A stretch of DNA of 64,000 bases from Spirosoma sp. 48-14 (GTDB lineage Bacteria > Bacteroidota > Bacteroidia > Cytophagales > Spirosomataceae). This document shows positions 34,999-44,716 of this stretch, piece by piece. Under the pieces are notes generated by a model. It was given only the letters and a program-made list of their open reading frames with translations. It ran no database searches and was not told the origin of the DNA. The translations under genes were made by a program, and so were the position numbers. Each line of letters starts with the position of its first letter. Position 1 is the stretch's first letter. The stretch spans positions 1-64,000 of the forward strand of contig NZ_MKUD01000002.1 of NCBI RefSeq assembly GCF_001898575.1, read 5' to 3'.

Positions 34999-36102
34999 TT
35001 ATTCATTCATCATCTGAACGAACTGATCGAACAGATATCGTGAGTCGTGTGGACCAGGCGACGATTCGGGGTGGTATTGCACCGAAAAGGCCGGCTTGTC
35101 TTTACGACGGATTCCCTCGATAGTTTTATCGTTCAGATTAATGTGCGTCAACTCAACGTTTGCAGTATCCATCACTTCCTCTGCTTTCACAGCAAAGCCA
35201 TGGTTTTGAGATGTAACCTCACAATGGCCCGTAATCAAGTTTTTAACGGGGTGATTCAGCCCACGGTGGCCATTGTGCATTTTATAGGTTGAAATGCCGC
35301 TGGCCAATGATAGGATCTGGTGGCCCAGGCAAATACCAAACAAAGGCTTATCCGTTTCCAGCGCCTGCTTTACTGTCTCGACAGCATACGGCATAGCAGC
35401 TGGGTCACCAGGACCATTAGCAATAAAATAACCGTTTGGCTTCCAGGCTGCTAATTCTTCGTGTGGAGTACGGGCTGGAAACACTTTGCAGAATACACCC
35501 CGTTCGTTGAAATTGCTGATAATACTGCGCTTAACGCCTAAATCCAATACGGCTACCCGAAGTTTGGCTTCTGGGTCGCCCTGTTCATACGCTTCTTGCG
35601 TACATACTTCCGAGGATAGCTCCAGACCGGCCATGTCAGGTACTTTTTGGAGTTCGGCCAGTAGAAGCGCCGGATCTAGAATCTCCGAAGAAATGATGCA
35701 ATTCATTACCCCTTTGGATCGAATGTAGCGCACCAGCTGACGAGTATCTACCCCGTGAATCCCCACAATATTAGCCCGTTCGAAATACTCCTGCAGCGAC
35801 CCGTCGGCGGTGTAACGTGAATGAATATTCGAGAAGAAGTTACACACCATGCCCCGGATTTTCACTCCGTTCGACTCTTGCTCGGCATTGTTTAACACAC
35901 CGTAATTGCCAATATGTGAGGTGGTGTTGATAATGACCTGGCCATAGTAGGAGGGATCAGTGTAAATCTCCTGGTAGCCGGTCATGCCGGTATTGAAGCA
36001 GATTTCGCCGGCGGCTGTCCCGATTTTACCCAGCGCCAGACCGCGATATACGCTTCCATCCTGTAAAACCAACAATGCTTCAGGTTGCTTCGTATGTTTC
36101 AT
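34999..36102 (-). CDS. carA: Carbamoyl-phosphate synthase small subunit
   Basis: A 367-residue glutamine amidotransferase subunit that feeds ammonia to the large subunit for arginine and pyrimidine synthesis. N-terminal block GEICFNTGMTGYQEIYTDPS followed by YYGQVIINTTSHIGNYG, and class I amidotransferase residues: the catalytic Cys in FGICLGHQILS and His/Glu in VQYHPESSPGPHDS. Full length. It lies directly downstream of the ribosomal operon terminator, so it probably has its own promoter. carB is not in the window. Confidence 0.95.
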   Translation of the reverse strand: MKHTKQPEALLVLQDGSVYRGLALGKIGTAAGEICFNTGMTGYQEIYTDPSYYGQVIINTTSHIGNYGVLNNAEQESNGVKIRGMVCNFFSNIHSRYTADGSLQEYFERANIVGIHGVDTRQLVRYIRSKGVMNCIISSEILDPALLLAELQKVPDMAGLELSSEVCTQEAYEQGDPEAKLRVAVLDLGVKRSIISNFNERGVFCKVFPARTPHEELAAWKPNGYFIANGPGDPAAMPYAVETVKQALETDKPLFGICLGHQILSLASGISTYKMHNGHRGLNHPVKNLITGHCEVTSQNHGFAVKAEEVMDTANVELTHINLNDKTIEGIRRKDKPAFSVQYHPESSPGPHDSRYLFDQFVQMMNE

Positions 36103-36126
36103 GTATGCGTTTGAGCTTGAAATATT

Positions 36127-36157
36127 AAAAAAAAGGGCTAACCGTTGAGGTTAACCC
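36127..36157 (-). terminator. Intrinsic terminator of the ribosomal operon
   Basis: On the minus strand GGGTTAAC pairs with GTTAGCCC (one wobble), loop 7 bases, followed by eight T residues. It lies 28 bases after the rplQ stop and is the probable end of the S10-spc-alpha transcript. Confidence 0.85.
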
Positions 36158-36184
36158 ATTTCCATATGACGTGTTTCTGAATCA

Positions 36185-36967
36185 CTATTCTTCGGCTTCT
36201 TTACCACCTTTCAAACGATCCTGTAATGCTGCCAGTTCATCCCATTTGCCATCGCGGGCCAGAGCTGCCTGTTCATTCCAGGTTGTAGCGTCATGCACAT
36301 TGAAACGAGGACCAGCATCAACCAATACTTGTTGAACAGCTTCGTCTTGTGCGTCGGCCAACTGCGCAAAGGTAGTAATACCTGCGTTATTCAGCAACTC
36401 AGCGATTTTAGGGCCAATGCCTTCAATCTTGGTAAGATCATCGCCCGATGGGGCGGCAGCAACCGGAGCTTCTTCGGCTGGCGCTTCTGTTGCAGGAGTT
36501 GCTTCAGCATCTGTTGCAGCAACAGCCTGACGTGGACTTCCGCTCCGACGGCTCCGACGAGTTTTGGTTGTTGCAGCGGTTTTCTCAGCGGCAGCAGCAA
36601 TCAGCAGCTCATTGAAATCAACCAGTTCGATCAGACAGGTCTCAGCATTATCGCCCAGACGGCTACCCAATTTAATAATCCGGGTATAACCACCAGGACG
36701 GCTGGCGATTTTGTCAGCAACCGTACCGAATAATTCTTTGATGGTCTCTTTATTGTGGAGTGTCTGAAAGATCACCCGACGATTCTGATAAGTATCGTCT
36801 TTTGCTCGCGTCAGAATAGGCTCTACGAATTTGCGAAGTTCTTTCGCCTTTGCAACCGTCGTTTCAATACGCTTGTGCATAATCAGCGATGTCGCTAGAT
36901 TTTGTAACAGCGCTTCGCGGTGCGAATGTGTCCGGCCTAAGTGATTATCTTTTTTACCGTGTCTCAT
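36185..36967 (-). CDS. rplQ: Ribosomal protein L17 with C-terminal helix-hairpin-helix extension
   Basis: A 260-residue protein. Residues 1-118 are a normal L17 ([40 protein letters not shown]). After an Ala/Pro/Glu linker (120-175) comes a helix-hairpin-helix domain at 176-222 ([20 protein letters not shown]) and a tail [20 protein letters not shown]. Typical bacterial L17 has about 120-130 residues, so the protein is doubled by this addition. HhH modules bind nucleic acid or proteins; the role here is unknown. Last gene of the operon. Confidence 0.95.
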   Translation of the reverse strand: MRHGKKDNHLGRTHSHREALLQNLATSLIMHKRIETTVAKAKELRKFVEPILTRAKDDTYQNRRVIFQTLHNKETIKELFGTVADKIASRPGGYTRIIKLGSRLGDNAETCLIELVDFNELLIAAAAEKTAATTKTRRSRRSGSPRQAVAATDAEATPATEAPAEEAPVAAAPSGDDLTKIEGIGPKIAELLNNAGITTFAQLADAQDEAVQQVLVDAGPRFNVHDATTWNEQAALARDGKWDELAALQDRLKGGKEAEE

Positions 36968-36972
36968 TTTCT

Positions 36973-37046
36973 TGGAGAAGGGAGAAGGGAGGAGGGAGAA
37001 GGGAGGAGCTTTGCTCCTTTTCCCTTTTCCTTTTTCCCTTCTCCTT
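36973..37046. repeat. Polypurine word-repeat hairpin between rpoA and rplQ
   Basis: GGAGAAGGGAGAAGGGAGGA words on the left pair imperfectly with TTTCCCTTCTCC words on the right around a short GAGCTTTGCTC turn. It lies inside the ribosomal operon between the rpoA stop and the rplQ start. It could attenuate L17 expression. Confidence 0.75.
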
Positions 37047-37051
37047 AGGTT

Positions 37052-38041
37052 TTAATCTTCGTCTAATCTGTATTTGCTGACATCCATCCCGAATGTCAAG
37101 TTTTTCTCTGCTACCAGTTGCTCCAGCTCCGTAAGCGACTTCTTCCCGAAGTTGCGGAACTTCATCATATCCGAAATTTCTAACCGAACCAGATCGCCCA
37201 GCGTCCGTACATCTGCCGACTTTAAGCAGTTGTAAGCACGTACCGACAGATCAAGGTCGGCCAGCGAGGTTTTCAGCAATTTCCGCATATGCAGAACTTC
37301 TTCGTCTACTACGTTTTCTTCTTCTGGCTTAGCCGTTTCAAACGTCATGGTCTGATCCGAGAACAGCATGAAGTGCTGAATCAGAATCTTGGCGGCTTCC
37401 TGCAATGCAATTTCAGGGTGTACCGAACCATCTGTTTCAATGTCTAAAAGAAGGCGCTCATAGTCCGTTTTTTGCTCTACCCGTGTGTTATCAACACCAT
37501 ATTTCACGTTTTTGATTGGCGTGTAAATGGCATCAATTGGGATATGACCAAATGGCAGCTCATTAGCCCGTGGTTCGTCAGCCGGAACATACCCACGGCC
37601 TTTTTCCACGATAATTTCCATCTCAAAATCCCGCGTATCATCGATATGGCAGATTTCCAGTTCAGGATTCAGCACTTCGAACGATGGCGAGAATTTCGAT
37701 ATATCACCAGCTTTCAGAACTGGCTGTTTCTTGATGTTTACGGTAATTTTGTTGTCAACCATGTCCGAAATCTTTTTGAACCGAACCATTTTCAGGTTCA
37801 GGATAATTTCGGTCACGTCTTCAACTACGCCCTCAATTGAAGAAAACTCATGCAACACACCGGGGAATTTTACGCTTGTAATGGCGTATCCTTCCAGCGA
37901 TGACAGCAGAATGCGACGAAGCGCATTGCCGATGGTTACACCGTATCCTTTTTCAAGGGGTTTGAATTCAAACGCCCCGTGAAAGTCGTCAGCTTTCTCC
38001 ACTACGACTTTGTCGGGCATCTGGAACGCTAATATGGACAT
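37052..38041 (-). CDS. rpoA: RNA polymerase alpha subunit
   Basis: A 329-residue alpha subunit. The N-terminal assembly domain shows [20 protein letters not shown] followed by [17 protein letters not shown]; the C-terminal domain (about 255-320) has [20 protein letters not shown] and [16 protein letters not shown], which contacts DNA and regulators. Normal length. Placed between rpsD and rplQ as in other Bacteroidota. Confidence 0.97.
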   Translation of the reverse strand: MSILAFQMPDKVVVEKADDFHGAFEFKPLEKGYGVTIGNALRRILLSSLEGYAITSVKFPGVLHEFSSIEGVVEDVTEIILNLKMVRFKKISDMVDNKITVNIKKQPVLKAGDISKFSPSFEVLNPELEICHIDDTRDFEMEIIVEKGRGYVPADEPRANELPFGHIPIDAIYTPIKNVKYGVDNTRVEQKTDYERLLLDIETDGSVHPEIALQEAAKILIQHFMLFSDQTMTFETAKPEEENVVDEEVLHMRKLLKTSLADLDLSVRAYNCLKSADVRTLGDLVRLEISDMMKFRNFGKKSLTELEQLVAEKNLTFGMDVSKYRLDED

Positions 38042-38102
38042 ACGTTTCGTATTTTTTAAGCAGTTCTCTGCCTGGCGTGAAGACTAAACTAGTTTGGACT
38101 CA

Positions 38103-38165
38103 GGTTTATGATTTGCGGTGGGACTACGAACGAAAACTGCGTGGACCAACCGTAAATCATAAACC
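38103..38165. repeat. Hairpin between rpsD and rpoA
   Basis: Arms 38103-38119 and 38149-38165 pair at 16 of 17 positions, the exception being a wobble (GGTTTATGATTTGCGGT). Inside the alpha operon. It shares ACCGTAAA-type words with the hairpin at 47844. Confidence 0.75.
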
Positions 38166-38177
38166 CAAAACCATTTA

Positions 38178-38783
38178 TTACTTCGAATACAATTCGACGA
38201 TGGCCTGCTCGTTGAAGTTTTCAGGAATCTGGTCACGCTCAGGGTAGCTGATAAACTTACCCGTCATTTGCTGTGCATCCCACTCAACCCAGTTATACCG
38301 CTTTGTATTCCGAGCAGTTAAGCTACCGGCAATTGCTTCAAGTGACTTCGATTTCTCACGAACGCCGATCAATTGGCCGGGTTTCAGCGAGTAAGAAGGA
38401 ATATTTACTACTTCGCCATCCACAACAATATGTTTGTGTGATACCAATTGACGAGCAGCCCGACGTGATGAAGCGATACCCAACCGATAAACCGTGTTAT
38501 CTAAACGGGCTTCGCATAATTTGAGGAGGTTTTCACCCGTGATACCCTCACGAACCTGTGCACGGTGGAACAAAGCCCGGAACTGACGTTCCAGAATACC
38601 GTACGTATACTTAACTTTTTGTTTTTCAGTTAATTGGAGCGCATATTCAGACTGTTTCCGTTTGCGACCCCGACCGTGCATACCCGGTCCGTAATTTTTT
38701 TTCTGGAGCGCTTTGCTCGGACCCATGATGGGTTCGTTGAACTTGCGCGAAATTTTGGCTTTTGGCCCAATGTAACGTGCCAT
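38178..38783 (-). CDS. rpsD: Ribosomal protein S4
   Basis: A 201-residue S4, primary 16S rRNA binder of the small subunit. [20 protein letters not shown] opens it without the zinc-binding cysteines. The S4 RNA-binding domain is [20 protein letters not shown] followed by [17 protein letters not shown]. Normal length and position between rpsK and rpoA. Confidence 0.97.
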   Translation of the reverse strand: MARYIGPKAKISRKFNEPIMGPSKALQKKNYGPGMHGRGRKRKQSEYALQLTEKQKVKYTYGILERQFRALFHRAQVREGITGENLLKLCEARLDNTVYRLGIASSRRAARQLVSHKHIVVDGEVVNIPSYSLKPGQLIGVREKSKSLEAIAGSLTARNTKRYNWVEWDAQQMTGKFISYPERDQIPENFNEQAIVELYSK

Positions 38784-38860
38784 TCTTCAATGAATGAATA
38801 ATTGTGAAACATTGGACAGACACAACCGAATGTCGCCTGTCCCTATTCATGTCATCCGTA

Positions 38861-39256
38861 TTATACGCGACGACGTTTTGGCGGCCGGCACCCATTGTGC
38901 GGCAGCGGGGTAATATCCCGGATAGTCGTTACTTCGATACCCGAGTTTTGGATGGTGCGAATTGCCGACTCACGACCGGAGCCTGGACCTTTCACAAACA
39001 CTTCTGCTTTACGCATTCCCAGATCGTGGGCAACAGCGGCACAGTTCTGCGCGGCCATTTGTGCTGCATAAGGGGTATTTTTCTTCGAGCCACGGAAGCC
39101 CATTTTACCCGCTGAAGACCAGGAGATAACCTGACCGTTCATGTTTGTAAGAGAAATGATGATGTTGTTAAACGTAGCCCGGATATGTACCTGACCTACG
39201 GGTTCAACCACTACCACCCGCTTTTTCGCTTTGTCTTTGCGTTTTGCTTGAGCCAT
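38861..39256 (-). CDS. rpsK: Ribosomal protein S11
   Basis: A 131-residue S11 of the 30S platform. [38 protein letters not shown] and the C-terminal [20 protein letters not shown] are diagnostic. The lysine-rich N terminus is typical of the phylum. Between rpsM and rpsD. Confidence 0.97.
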   Translation of the reverse strand: MAQAKRKDKAKKRVVVVEPVGQVHIRATFNNIIISLTNMNGQVISWSSAGKMGFRGSKKNTPYAAQMAAQNCAAVAHDLGMRKAEVFVKGPGSGRESAIRTIQNSGIEVTTIRDITPLPHNGCRPPKRRRV

Positions 39257-39356
39257 TGTTTTTAGGTAATCGTCAATATGTCATCGAAGCTCATTACTTG
39301 CCATCTCCGAAGGAAATGACGCCAAATGGTCTGAATGACGATGAGCGACCAATTAA

Positions 39357-39734
39357 TTATTTCGTTACTTTTTTCTTGTTGGCAACAGTCTTCCGTTTTC
39401 CTTTCCGGGTACGGGAGTTGTTTTTCGTATGCTGACCACGAACGGGCAAGCCTTTCCGGTGACGCAGACCTCGGTAGCAGCCGATATCCATCAATCGCTT
39501 GATGCTCAACTGCACTTCCGAACGTAGCTGACCTTCTACTTTGTATTCGTTCGAAATCGCATTCCGAACAGCACTAGCTTCAGCATCTGTCCATTCACTG
39601 GCTTTCTTATCAACGCTGATACCTGCGTCGGTCAGAATCTTTTTTGCCCGGCTCCGACCAATGCCGAAGATGTATGTCAGCGCGATCTCACCACGCTTCT
39701 TGTCTGGAATATCAACACCTGCAATACGTGCCAT
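39357..39734 (-). CDS. rpsM: Ribosomal protein S13
   Basis: A 125-residue S13 of the 30S head. [34 protein letters not shown] and [20 protein letters not shown] are present, followed by a basic tail. Starts two bases after the rpmJ stop. Confidence 0.97.
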   Translation of the reverse strand: MARIAGVDIPDKKRGEIALTYIFGIGRSRAKKILTDAGISVDKKASEWTDAEASAVRNAISNEYKVEGQLRSEVQLSIKRLMDIGCYRGLRHRKGLPVRGQHTKNNSRTRKGKRKTVANKKKVTK

Positions 39735-39736
39735 TC

Positions 39737-39853
39737 TTAGCCTTGTCTTTGTTTGTAACGGGGATTCTTTTTGTTGATCACGTACAGTTTCCCTTTCCGA
39801 CGGATCACTTTGCAGTCTTCGCTGCGCTTCTTGATTGACGCTTTAACTTTCAT
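39737..39853 (-). CDS. rpmJ: Ribosomal protein L36
   Basis: A 38-residue gene read directly from the minus strand: [20 protein letters not shown], then [18 protein letters not shown]. Only one cysteine remains and the CxxC zinc ligands are lost, so this is the zinc-independent (C-minus) form of L36. It sits at the conserved place between infA and rpsM. Confidence 0.95.
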   Translation of the reverse strand: MKVKASIKKRSEDCKVIRRKGKLYVINKKNPRYKQRQG

Positions 39854-39876
39854 GATAAAAGTTTTCAGTTTACTGG

Positions 39877-39948
39877 TTTTCAGGTTTCAGTTTATAGTTC
39901 AGTCAGGCACTTTAGCATAACCGAAAACAGTAAACTGAAACCTGAAAA
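39877..39948. repeat. Word-repeat hairpin between infA and rpmJ
   Basis: Perfect 18-bp arms, 39877-39894 and 39931-39948 (TTTTCAGGTTTCAGTTTA), loop 36 bases. Extra copies of the same words (GTTTTCAGTTTACTG at 39861) permit alternative pairings. Inside the ribosomal operon, ending at the infA stop. Confidence 0.88.
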
Positions 39949-39949
39949 C

Positions 39950-40168
39950 TTATTTATACCTATACACAATCCTCGCCTTACTCAAATCGTAAGGCGACAT
40001 TTCCAACTTTACGCGATCACCAGGTAAAATTTTGATGTAGTTCATCCGCATTTTACCGGAGATGTGAGCAATTACCTCGTGCTTATTTGCCAGTTCGACC
40101 CGGAACATCGCATTCGATAAGGCTTCCAAAATAACGCCGTCCTGTTCTATAGAATTCTGTTTTGCCAT
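39950..40168 (-). CDS. infA: Translation initiation factor IF-1
   Basis: A 72-residue OB-fold protein that binds the 30S A site during initiation. [20 protein letters not shown] and [20 protein letters not shown] are diagnostic. Standard length. Placed seven bases after map. Confidence 0.97.
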   Translation of the reverse strand: MAKQNSIEQDGVILEALSNAMFRVELANKHEVIAHISGKMRMNYIKILPGDRVKLEMSPYDLSKARIVYRYK

Positions 40169-40174
40169 ATTCGC

Positions 40175-41014
40175 TTAAGCTACCATCAGTTCGGAAGTTT
40201 CGATCATCAGGCTTGTATTCGCGGTGACTGCTTCAATGTATTCAAAGGTTGTCAGAATCTCTGCTTTCCCCTTTCGTACAGCTACTGTGTGTTCAAAGTG
40301 TGCAGAAGGTTTACGATCAACAGTCCGAATAGTCCAGCCATCACGTTCTTGTACAACTCCCTTTTTGCCGAAGTTGATCATAGGCTCAATTGCCAGAATC
40401 ATGCCTTCATACAACTTAGGCCCTTGACCGCGCTTGCCATAATTAGGGACTTCAGGAGCTTCATGTAAGTTCTGACCAACGCCATGACCTACGAGTTCCC
40501 GAACGACCGAATAACCGAATTTCTCTGTATACGTCTGGATAGCATACCCAATGTCGCCTACCCGATTCCCTTCAATCGCTTTTTCAACGCCGATATAAAG
40601 AGACTCCTTCGTTCTTGCCAACAACCGACGAGTGGCCGGGGTCACATTACCGACAGGATACGTGTAGGCACTATCGCTATGGTAGCCATTTAGCTTTACA
40701 CCGCAATCGATGGAAACGATATCACCGTCTCGAAGTTCGTAGCGGCTTGGAAAACCATGAACCACCACATCATTGACGGAAATACAGAGCGAAGCCGGAA
40801 ACTTATTATATCCTAAGAATGAAGGTGTGCCACCATTATCCTTAATAAACGTTTCTGCGACCTTATCCAGTTCCTTCGTTTGAACACCAGGTCGGATAAG
40901 TTTTGCCACTTCAGCATGTGCTTTTCCCAGAACCTGTGCACTGATTTTCATCAAAGCGATTTCTTCTTCGCTTCGAATGTAAATCATCTTGTCCTTTTTG
41001 TCAGAACCAGCCAT
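40175..41014 (-). CDS. map: Methionine aminopeptidase type I
   Basis: A 279-residue metalloprotease that removes the initiator methionine. Metal ligands lie in GDIVSIDCGVKLNGYHSDSA (two Asp), VGHGVGQNLHEAPEVPNYG (His), AIEPMINFG (Glu) and the late EHTVAV. The frame opens five bases after secY; an alternative ATG at 40987 (MIYIRSEEEI) has an AAGGA box before it and matches the usual family start, so the first nine residues are uncertain. Confidence 0.95.
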   Translation of the reverse strand: MAGSDKKDKMIYIRSEEEIALMKISAQVLGKAHAEVAKLIRPGVQTKELDKVAETFIKDNGGTPSFLGYNKFPASLCISVNDVVVHGFPSRYELRDGDIVSIDCGVKLNGYHSDSAYTYPVGNVTPATRRLLARTKESLYIGVEKAIEGNRVGDIGYAIQTYTEKFGYSVVRELVGHGVGQNLHEAPEVPNYGKRGQGPKLYEGMILAIEPMINFGKKGVVQERDGWTIRTVDRKPSAHFEHTVAVRKGKAEILTTFEYIEAVTANTSLMIETSELMVA

Positions 41015-41019
41015 TTCAA

Positions 41020-42336
41020 TTAAGCGGCTACCGTTTCATTAGTACGCCCCTGTACACGGCCTGATTTCATCAAACCTTCGTAGCGACGCATGAGCAGATA
41101 GCTTTCTACTTGTTGCAGCGTATCCAATACAACACCAACCATAATTAACAACGATGTGCCGCCGAAGAACTGAGCAAACCCGCTGGTCATACCCAACAGA
41201 TTGGCGATAGCTGGTAGGATAGCTACAATGGCCAACATAACAGCACCAGGTAGCGTGATCCGATCAAGAACGGTACCGATATAATCTGAGGTTTGGACAC
41301 CTGGCTTTACACCGGGTATGAAACCACCACTCCGCTTCATATCATCAGCAATCTGTGTCGGGTTAACCGAGATAGCTGTGTAGAAGAACGTAAAGATGAT
41401 AATCAGCAAACCAAACAGAACGTTGTATTGCCAGGTTGTATAGCTTTGGAAAGCGTTTTGCACACTCGCAGCAAAATCACTTTTCTCCGCAAACAGACCT
41501 GCTACGTATGTTGGTATAAACATCAGTGCCTGAGCAAAAATAATTGGCATTACACCCGCAGCATTCAACTTTAAAGGCAAATACTGACGTTGGCCGCCAA
41601 CCACTTTATTCCCGATGACCTGCTTGGCATACTGAATCGGAATCCGACGTACAGCCTGGGTCAAGACCACCGCACCCATCACAACGAAATAGAGGGCAAC
41701 CAATTCCAGAACAAAAATCAGGATACCAGCAGAGCCTCTTGATTGCTGCTCACCAATAATGGCACCTGGAAGCCGCGATACAATCCCGATCATTATGATC
41801 ATAGAGATCCCGTTTCCAATTCCTTTATCAGTGATCCGCTCGCCCAACCACATACAGAAAATTGTACCAGCAGTTAGAACAAACAGAGACGAGATGGTAA
41901 ATAACCCTCGATCAATTAATAAAGCTTCTGCCGGAATAGTGGTACGGACATACGTGATGGCCTGAACAGCCGTCACACCAATCGTAAGTACCCGCGTGAT
42001 TTGGTTCAGCCGCTTACGACCCGATTCGCCTTCCTTCTGCATTTTCTGGAAGTAGGGAAGAGCCAGCGTTAGAAGCTGAATTGCAATCGAGGCCGAGATA
42101 TACGGCATGATCCCAAGCGCAAAAATGGACGCTTTACTAAAAGCACCACCCAGGAAAGTATCCAGCAAACCGAGTAAACCCTGCGGATTTAGGTTCAGTT
42201 TTTGGGGATCTACACCCGGCAGTACGATAGCCGTGCCAAGACGGAACGCTGTAATAAACAACAGCGTGTTGAGGATTCGACTCCGCAACTCGTCAATTGC
42301 AAAAATATTTTTAAACGTGGTGATGAGTCGGTTCAT
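41020..42336 (-). CDS. secY: SecY preprotein translocase channel subunit
   Basis: A 438-residue polytopic membrane protein with the ten-segment SecY pattern, forming the Sec channel. Landmarks: LGIMPYISASIAIQLL in the second helix region, GIGNGISMIIMIGI, QYAKQVIGNKVVGGQRQYLP and LLMRRYEGLMKSGRVQGR. Located between rplO and map as is usual. Confidence 0.97.
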   Translation of the reverse strand: MNRLITTFKNIFAIDELRSRILNTLLFITAFRLGTAIVLPGVDPQKLNLNPQGLLGLLDTFLGGAFSKASIFALGIMPYISASIAIQLLTLALPYFQKMQKEGESGRKRLNQITRVLTIGVTAVQAITYVRTTIPAEALLIDRGLFTISSLFVLTAGTIFCMWLGERITDKGIGNGISMIIMIGIVSRLPGAIIGEQQSRGSAGILIFVLELVALYFVVMGAVVLTQAVRRIPIQYAKQVIGNKVVGGQRQYLPLKLNAAGVMPIIFAQALMFIPTYVAGLFAEKSDFAASVQNAFQSYTTWQYNVLFGLLIIIFTFFYTAISVNPTQIADDMKRSGGFIPGVKPGVQTSDYIGTVLDRITLPGAVMLAIVAILPAIANLLGMTSGFAQFFGGTSLLIMVGVVLDTLQQVESYLLMRRYEGLMKSGRVQGRTNETVAA

Positions 42337-42367
42337 AAAAGTAGGTCGACTGTTGCCGTGCTACGAC

Positions 42368-42844
42368 TTAGTTAGCTGCTTCCTCGTTCGCTTCTTTAAC
42401 TGGCACAATGGCCTTTCCCCCTGCTTTCTCGATGGCTTCTTTAGCACTGGCAGAGAAAGCGTGCGCATGGATTTCAACAGCACTGGTCAATTCACCACGG
42501 CTCAGTACTTTAACCAGATCTTTCTTGCTCACCAGCCCATGCTGAAGCAGAAAATTCAGGTCAACTACAGTTGCCTTGGTTTCATCAACGAGTGTCTGGA
42601 TACTATCCAGATTGAGGGGTTTGTATTCGACGCGGTTGATGTTCTTAAAGCCGAATTTCGGAACACGACGTTGTAGGGGCATCTGACCACCTTCGAAGTG
42701 CATTTTACGGCTATAACCTGAGCGTGATTGCGCCCCTTTGTGACCACGGGTGGAGGTCCCACCCATACCTGATCCTTGACCGCGCCCGACTCGCTTGCGC
42801 TCCCTAACGGAACCTTTTGCCGGTGTAAGGTTGCTTAAATTCAT
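42368..42844 (-). CDS. rplO: Ribosomal protein L15
   Basis: A 158-residue L15. MNLSNLTPAKGSVRERKRVG followed by RGQGSGMGGTSTRGHKGAQS, and FEGGQMPLQRRVPKFGF, are diagnostic. Slightly extended acidic C terminus (VKEANEEAAN). Precedes secY. Confidence 0.96.
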   Translation of the reverse strand: MNLSNLTPAKGSVRERKRVGRGQGSGMGGTSTRGHKGAQSRSGYSRKMHFEGGQMPLQRRVPKFGFKNINRVEYKPLNLDSIQTLVDETKATVVDLNFLLQHGLVSKKDLVKVLSRGELTSAVEIHAHAFSASAKEAIEKAGGKAIVPVKEANEEAAN

Positions 42845-42863
42845 TGGTTTATTTGTAAAAAGT

Positions 42864-42927
42864 GATTCTTTTGGCTATCCGTAGCCGCTTTGGTGTTACA
42901 AAAAGCGGGCCGAAAACCAAAAGAATC
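42864..42927. repeat. Nested hairpin between rpmD and rplO
   Basis: Outer perfect 11-bp arms 42864-42874 and 42917-42927 (GATTCTTTTGG) and an inner 6-bp stem 42885-42890 with 42903-42908 (CCGCTT). It lies within the spc part of the operon, between the rpmD stop and the rplO start. Confidence 0.75.
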
Positions 42928-42937
42928 GCAAAGGTAC

Positions 42938-43117
42938 TTAAATTTCTTCAATTTTCACCAGGTGCTGCACCTTATTGATTGCACCTTTCAACGCGTCGGT
43001 ATATTCCAGTTCAACACTGCGGTTGATCTTGCCCAAGCCTAACGACTTAATAGCATTTTTCTGGGATAACGGCCGCTTAATGGTGCTGCTGACCTGCGTG
43101 ATGCGTACTCGTGCCAT
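42938..43117 (-). CDS. rpmD: Ribosomal protein L30
   Basis: A 59-residue gene read directly from the minus strand: MARVRITQVSSTIKRPLSQK, NAIKSLGLGKINRSVEL, ending VQHLVKIEEI. Normal L30 length and sequence, in its conserved place between rpsE and rplO. Confidence 0.95.
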   Translation of the reverse strand: MARVRITQVSSTIKRPLSQKNAIKSLGLGKINRSVELEYTDALKGAINKVQHLVKIEEI

Positions 43118-43136
43118 GTCTGTTGCTCCTTTTAAA

Positions 43137-43655
43137 TTAACCGTTAAATACTTTCGCCAAGCTAACCTGACGCTGGAAAGCTACCTGATGCGGCAAGCGC
43201 ATTTTCAGCAGAGCATCCAGCGTAGCTTTTACTACGTTGTGCGGGTTCGACGACCCTTTCGATTTTGCCAGAATGTCGTGTACGCCAGCCGATTCAAGAA
43301 CGGCACGCATAGCACCACCGGCAATAACGCCTGTACCAGGAGCGGCTGGTTTCAGCAGGACAAAGCCACCGCTAAACTTACCTTCCATTTCGTGAGGAAC
43401 CGTGCGCTTCAGAAGGGGAACCTGTACCAGGTTTTTCTTTGCGTCTTCTACGCCTTTGGCAATAGCGTCGGTTACTTCATTAGCCTTACCTAGTCCGTAT
43501 CCTACTACGCCGTTACCATCGCCAACGACAACAATTGCCGAGAAGCTGAACCGGCGACCACCTTTTACCACCTTCGCTACGCGGTTGATGGCTACCACCC
43601 GTTCTTTCAGGTCGGCTTCGTTGAATTTTGTCGGTCTTGCTGAATTAATATTCAT
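43137..43655 (-). CDS. rpsE: Ribosomal protein S5
   Basis: A 172-residue S5. The double-stranded RNA-binding-like N-terminal part reads [20 protein letters not shown] and [20 protein letters not shown]; the C-terminal part [20 protein letters not shown] and [16 protein letters not shown]. Normal length. Confidence 0.97.
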   Translation of the reverse strand: MNINSARPTKFNEADLKERVVAINRVAKVVKGGRRFSFSAIVVVGDGNGVVGYGLGKANEVTDAIAKGVEDAKKNLVQVPLLKRTVPHEMEGKFSGGFVLLKPAAPGTGVIAGGAMRAVLESAGVHDILAKSKGSSNPHNVVKATLDALLKMRLPHQVAFQRQVSLAKVFNG

Positions 43656-43658
43656 CGC

Positions 43659-44012
43659 TTAGAACTTAAGGCCACCCTCGCGGGCTGCATCGGCCAGTGC
43701 TTTTACTTTACCGTGATATAAGTAGCCGTTACGGTCGAACACAGCCGTGCTAATGTTCTGAGCAACTGCTTTCTCGGCCAGGCGCTGGCCTACTTTTTTC
43801 GCCGTTTCGATTGTATTTCCTTCGGCTTCGCTTTTCAATTCAACCGATGAGGCAAATGCAAGTGTACGACCTGCAAGATCATCAATTAATTGAGCGTAGA
43901 TCGCTTTGTTAGAGCGGAACACCGACAGGCGAGGACGTTCTGCCGTACCCGATACTTTTGCCCGGATACCGTACTTGATCCGCTGTCTTCTTTCTTGTTT
44001 ATTCGTTGCCAT
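43659..44012 (-). CDS. rplR: Ribosomal protein L18
   Basis: A 117-residue L18, the 5S rRNA binder. [35 protein letters not shown] and [20 protein letters not shown] are typical. It ends three bases before rpsE. Confidence 0.97.
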   Translation of the reverse strand: MATNKQERRQRIKYGIRAKVSGTAERPRLSVFRSNKAIYAQLIDDLAGRTLAFASSVELKSEAEGNTIETAKKVGQRLAEKAVAQNISTAVFDRNGYLYHGKVKALADAAREGGLKF

Positions 44013-44058
44013 GTTATTTGATTCCGACCAAATAGGCTGTTTTTAATTGACAGTAAGT

Positions 44059-44137
44059 TGTCATTTACTTGCCATAATTGTCATTTGGTAAAGCCATAAA
44101 AACAAGGAATGACTATCAAATGACAATTGAATGACAA
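44059..44137. repeat. Word-repeat hairpin between rplF and rplR
   Basis: Inner perfect arms 44076-44087 and 44117-44128 (AATTGTCATTTG), with further TTGTCATT/AATGACAA pairing outside. The words TGTCATT and ATGACAA recur, so several registers can pair. Inside the spc part of the operon. Confidence 0.8.
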
Positions 44138-44145
44138 TAAATAAC

Positions 44146-44703
44146 TTATTTCTTCGACGAAGTTTTACCAGCTTTCCGGCGAACTTGCTCACCAATAAAG
44201 CGGATACCTTTGCCTTTGTAAGGCTCAACTTTACGCAACGAACGGATTTTAGCCGCTACATCGCCAAGCAGTTGTTTATCTGAACCTTCCAGGTACACTT
44301 TTGGGTTCTGACCTTTTTCGGTTACGGCCGTTACCTTGATTTCACTTGGAACAGCTACGTACACATTGTGTGAATAGCCTAGTTGAAGCTCAAGAACGTT
44401 ATTCGTAACGGCTGCTTTATAACCTACCCCGATAATTTCGAGGTCCAGTTTAAAGCCCGTGCTAACACCGGTTACCATATTGTTGACCAGCGAGCGGTAC
44501 AGACCATGCATCGCCTTATGGCGCTTCTGATCGGTTGGGCGCGATACTTGAATTTGGCCTTCTTCGACTGCTACCGAAATGTCCGGGTCAACCGATTGGG
44601 TCAGGGTGCCTTTAGGCCCTTTTACCGTCACGACGTTTTGGGCGTCGACGGACAACGTAACGTTGCTGGGCAGGGCGATGGGTTTCTTACCTATACGTGA
44701 CAT
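44146..44703 (-). CDS. rplF: Ribosomal protein L6
   Basis: A 185-residue L6 with its two repeated domains: MSRIGKKPIALPSNVTLSVD and HKAMHGLYRSLVNNMVTGVS in the first, GYSHNVYVAVPSEIKVTAV and PYKGKGIRFIGEQVRRKAGK in the second. Normal length. Confidence 0.97.
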   Translation of the reverse strand: MSRIGKKPIALPSNVTLSVDAQNVVTVKGPKGTLTQSVDPDISVAVEEGQIQVSRPTDQKRHKAMHGLYRSLVNNMVTGVSTGFKLDLEIIGVGYKAAVTNNVLELQLGYSHNVYVAVPSEIKVTAVTEKGQNPKVYLEGSDKQLLGDVAAKIRSLRKVEPYKGKGIRFIGEQVRRKAGKTSSKK

Positions 44704-44716
44704 CGTTCAGTTCGGA

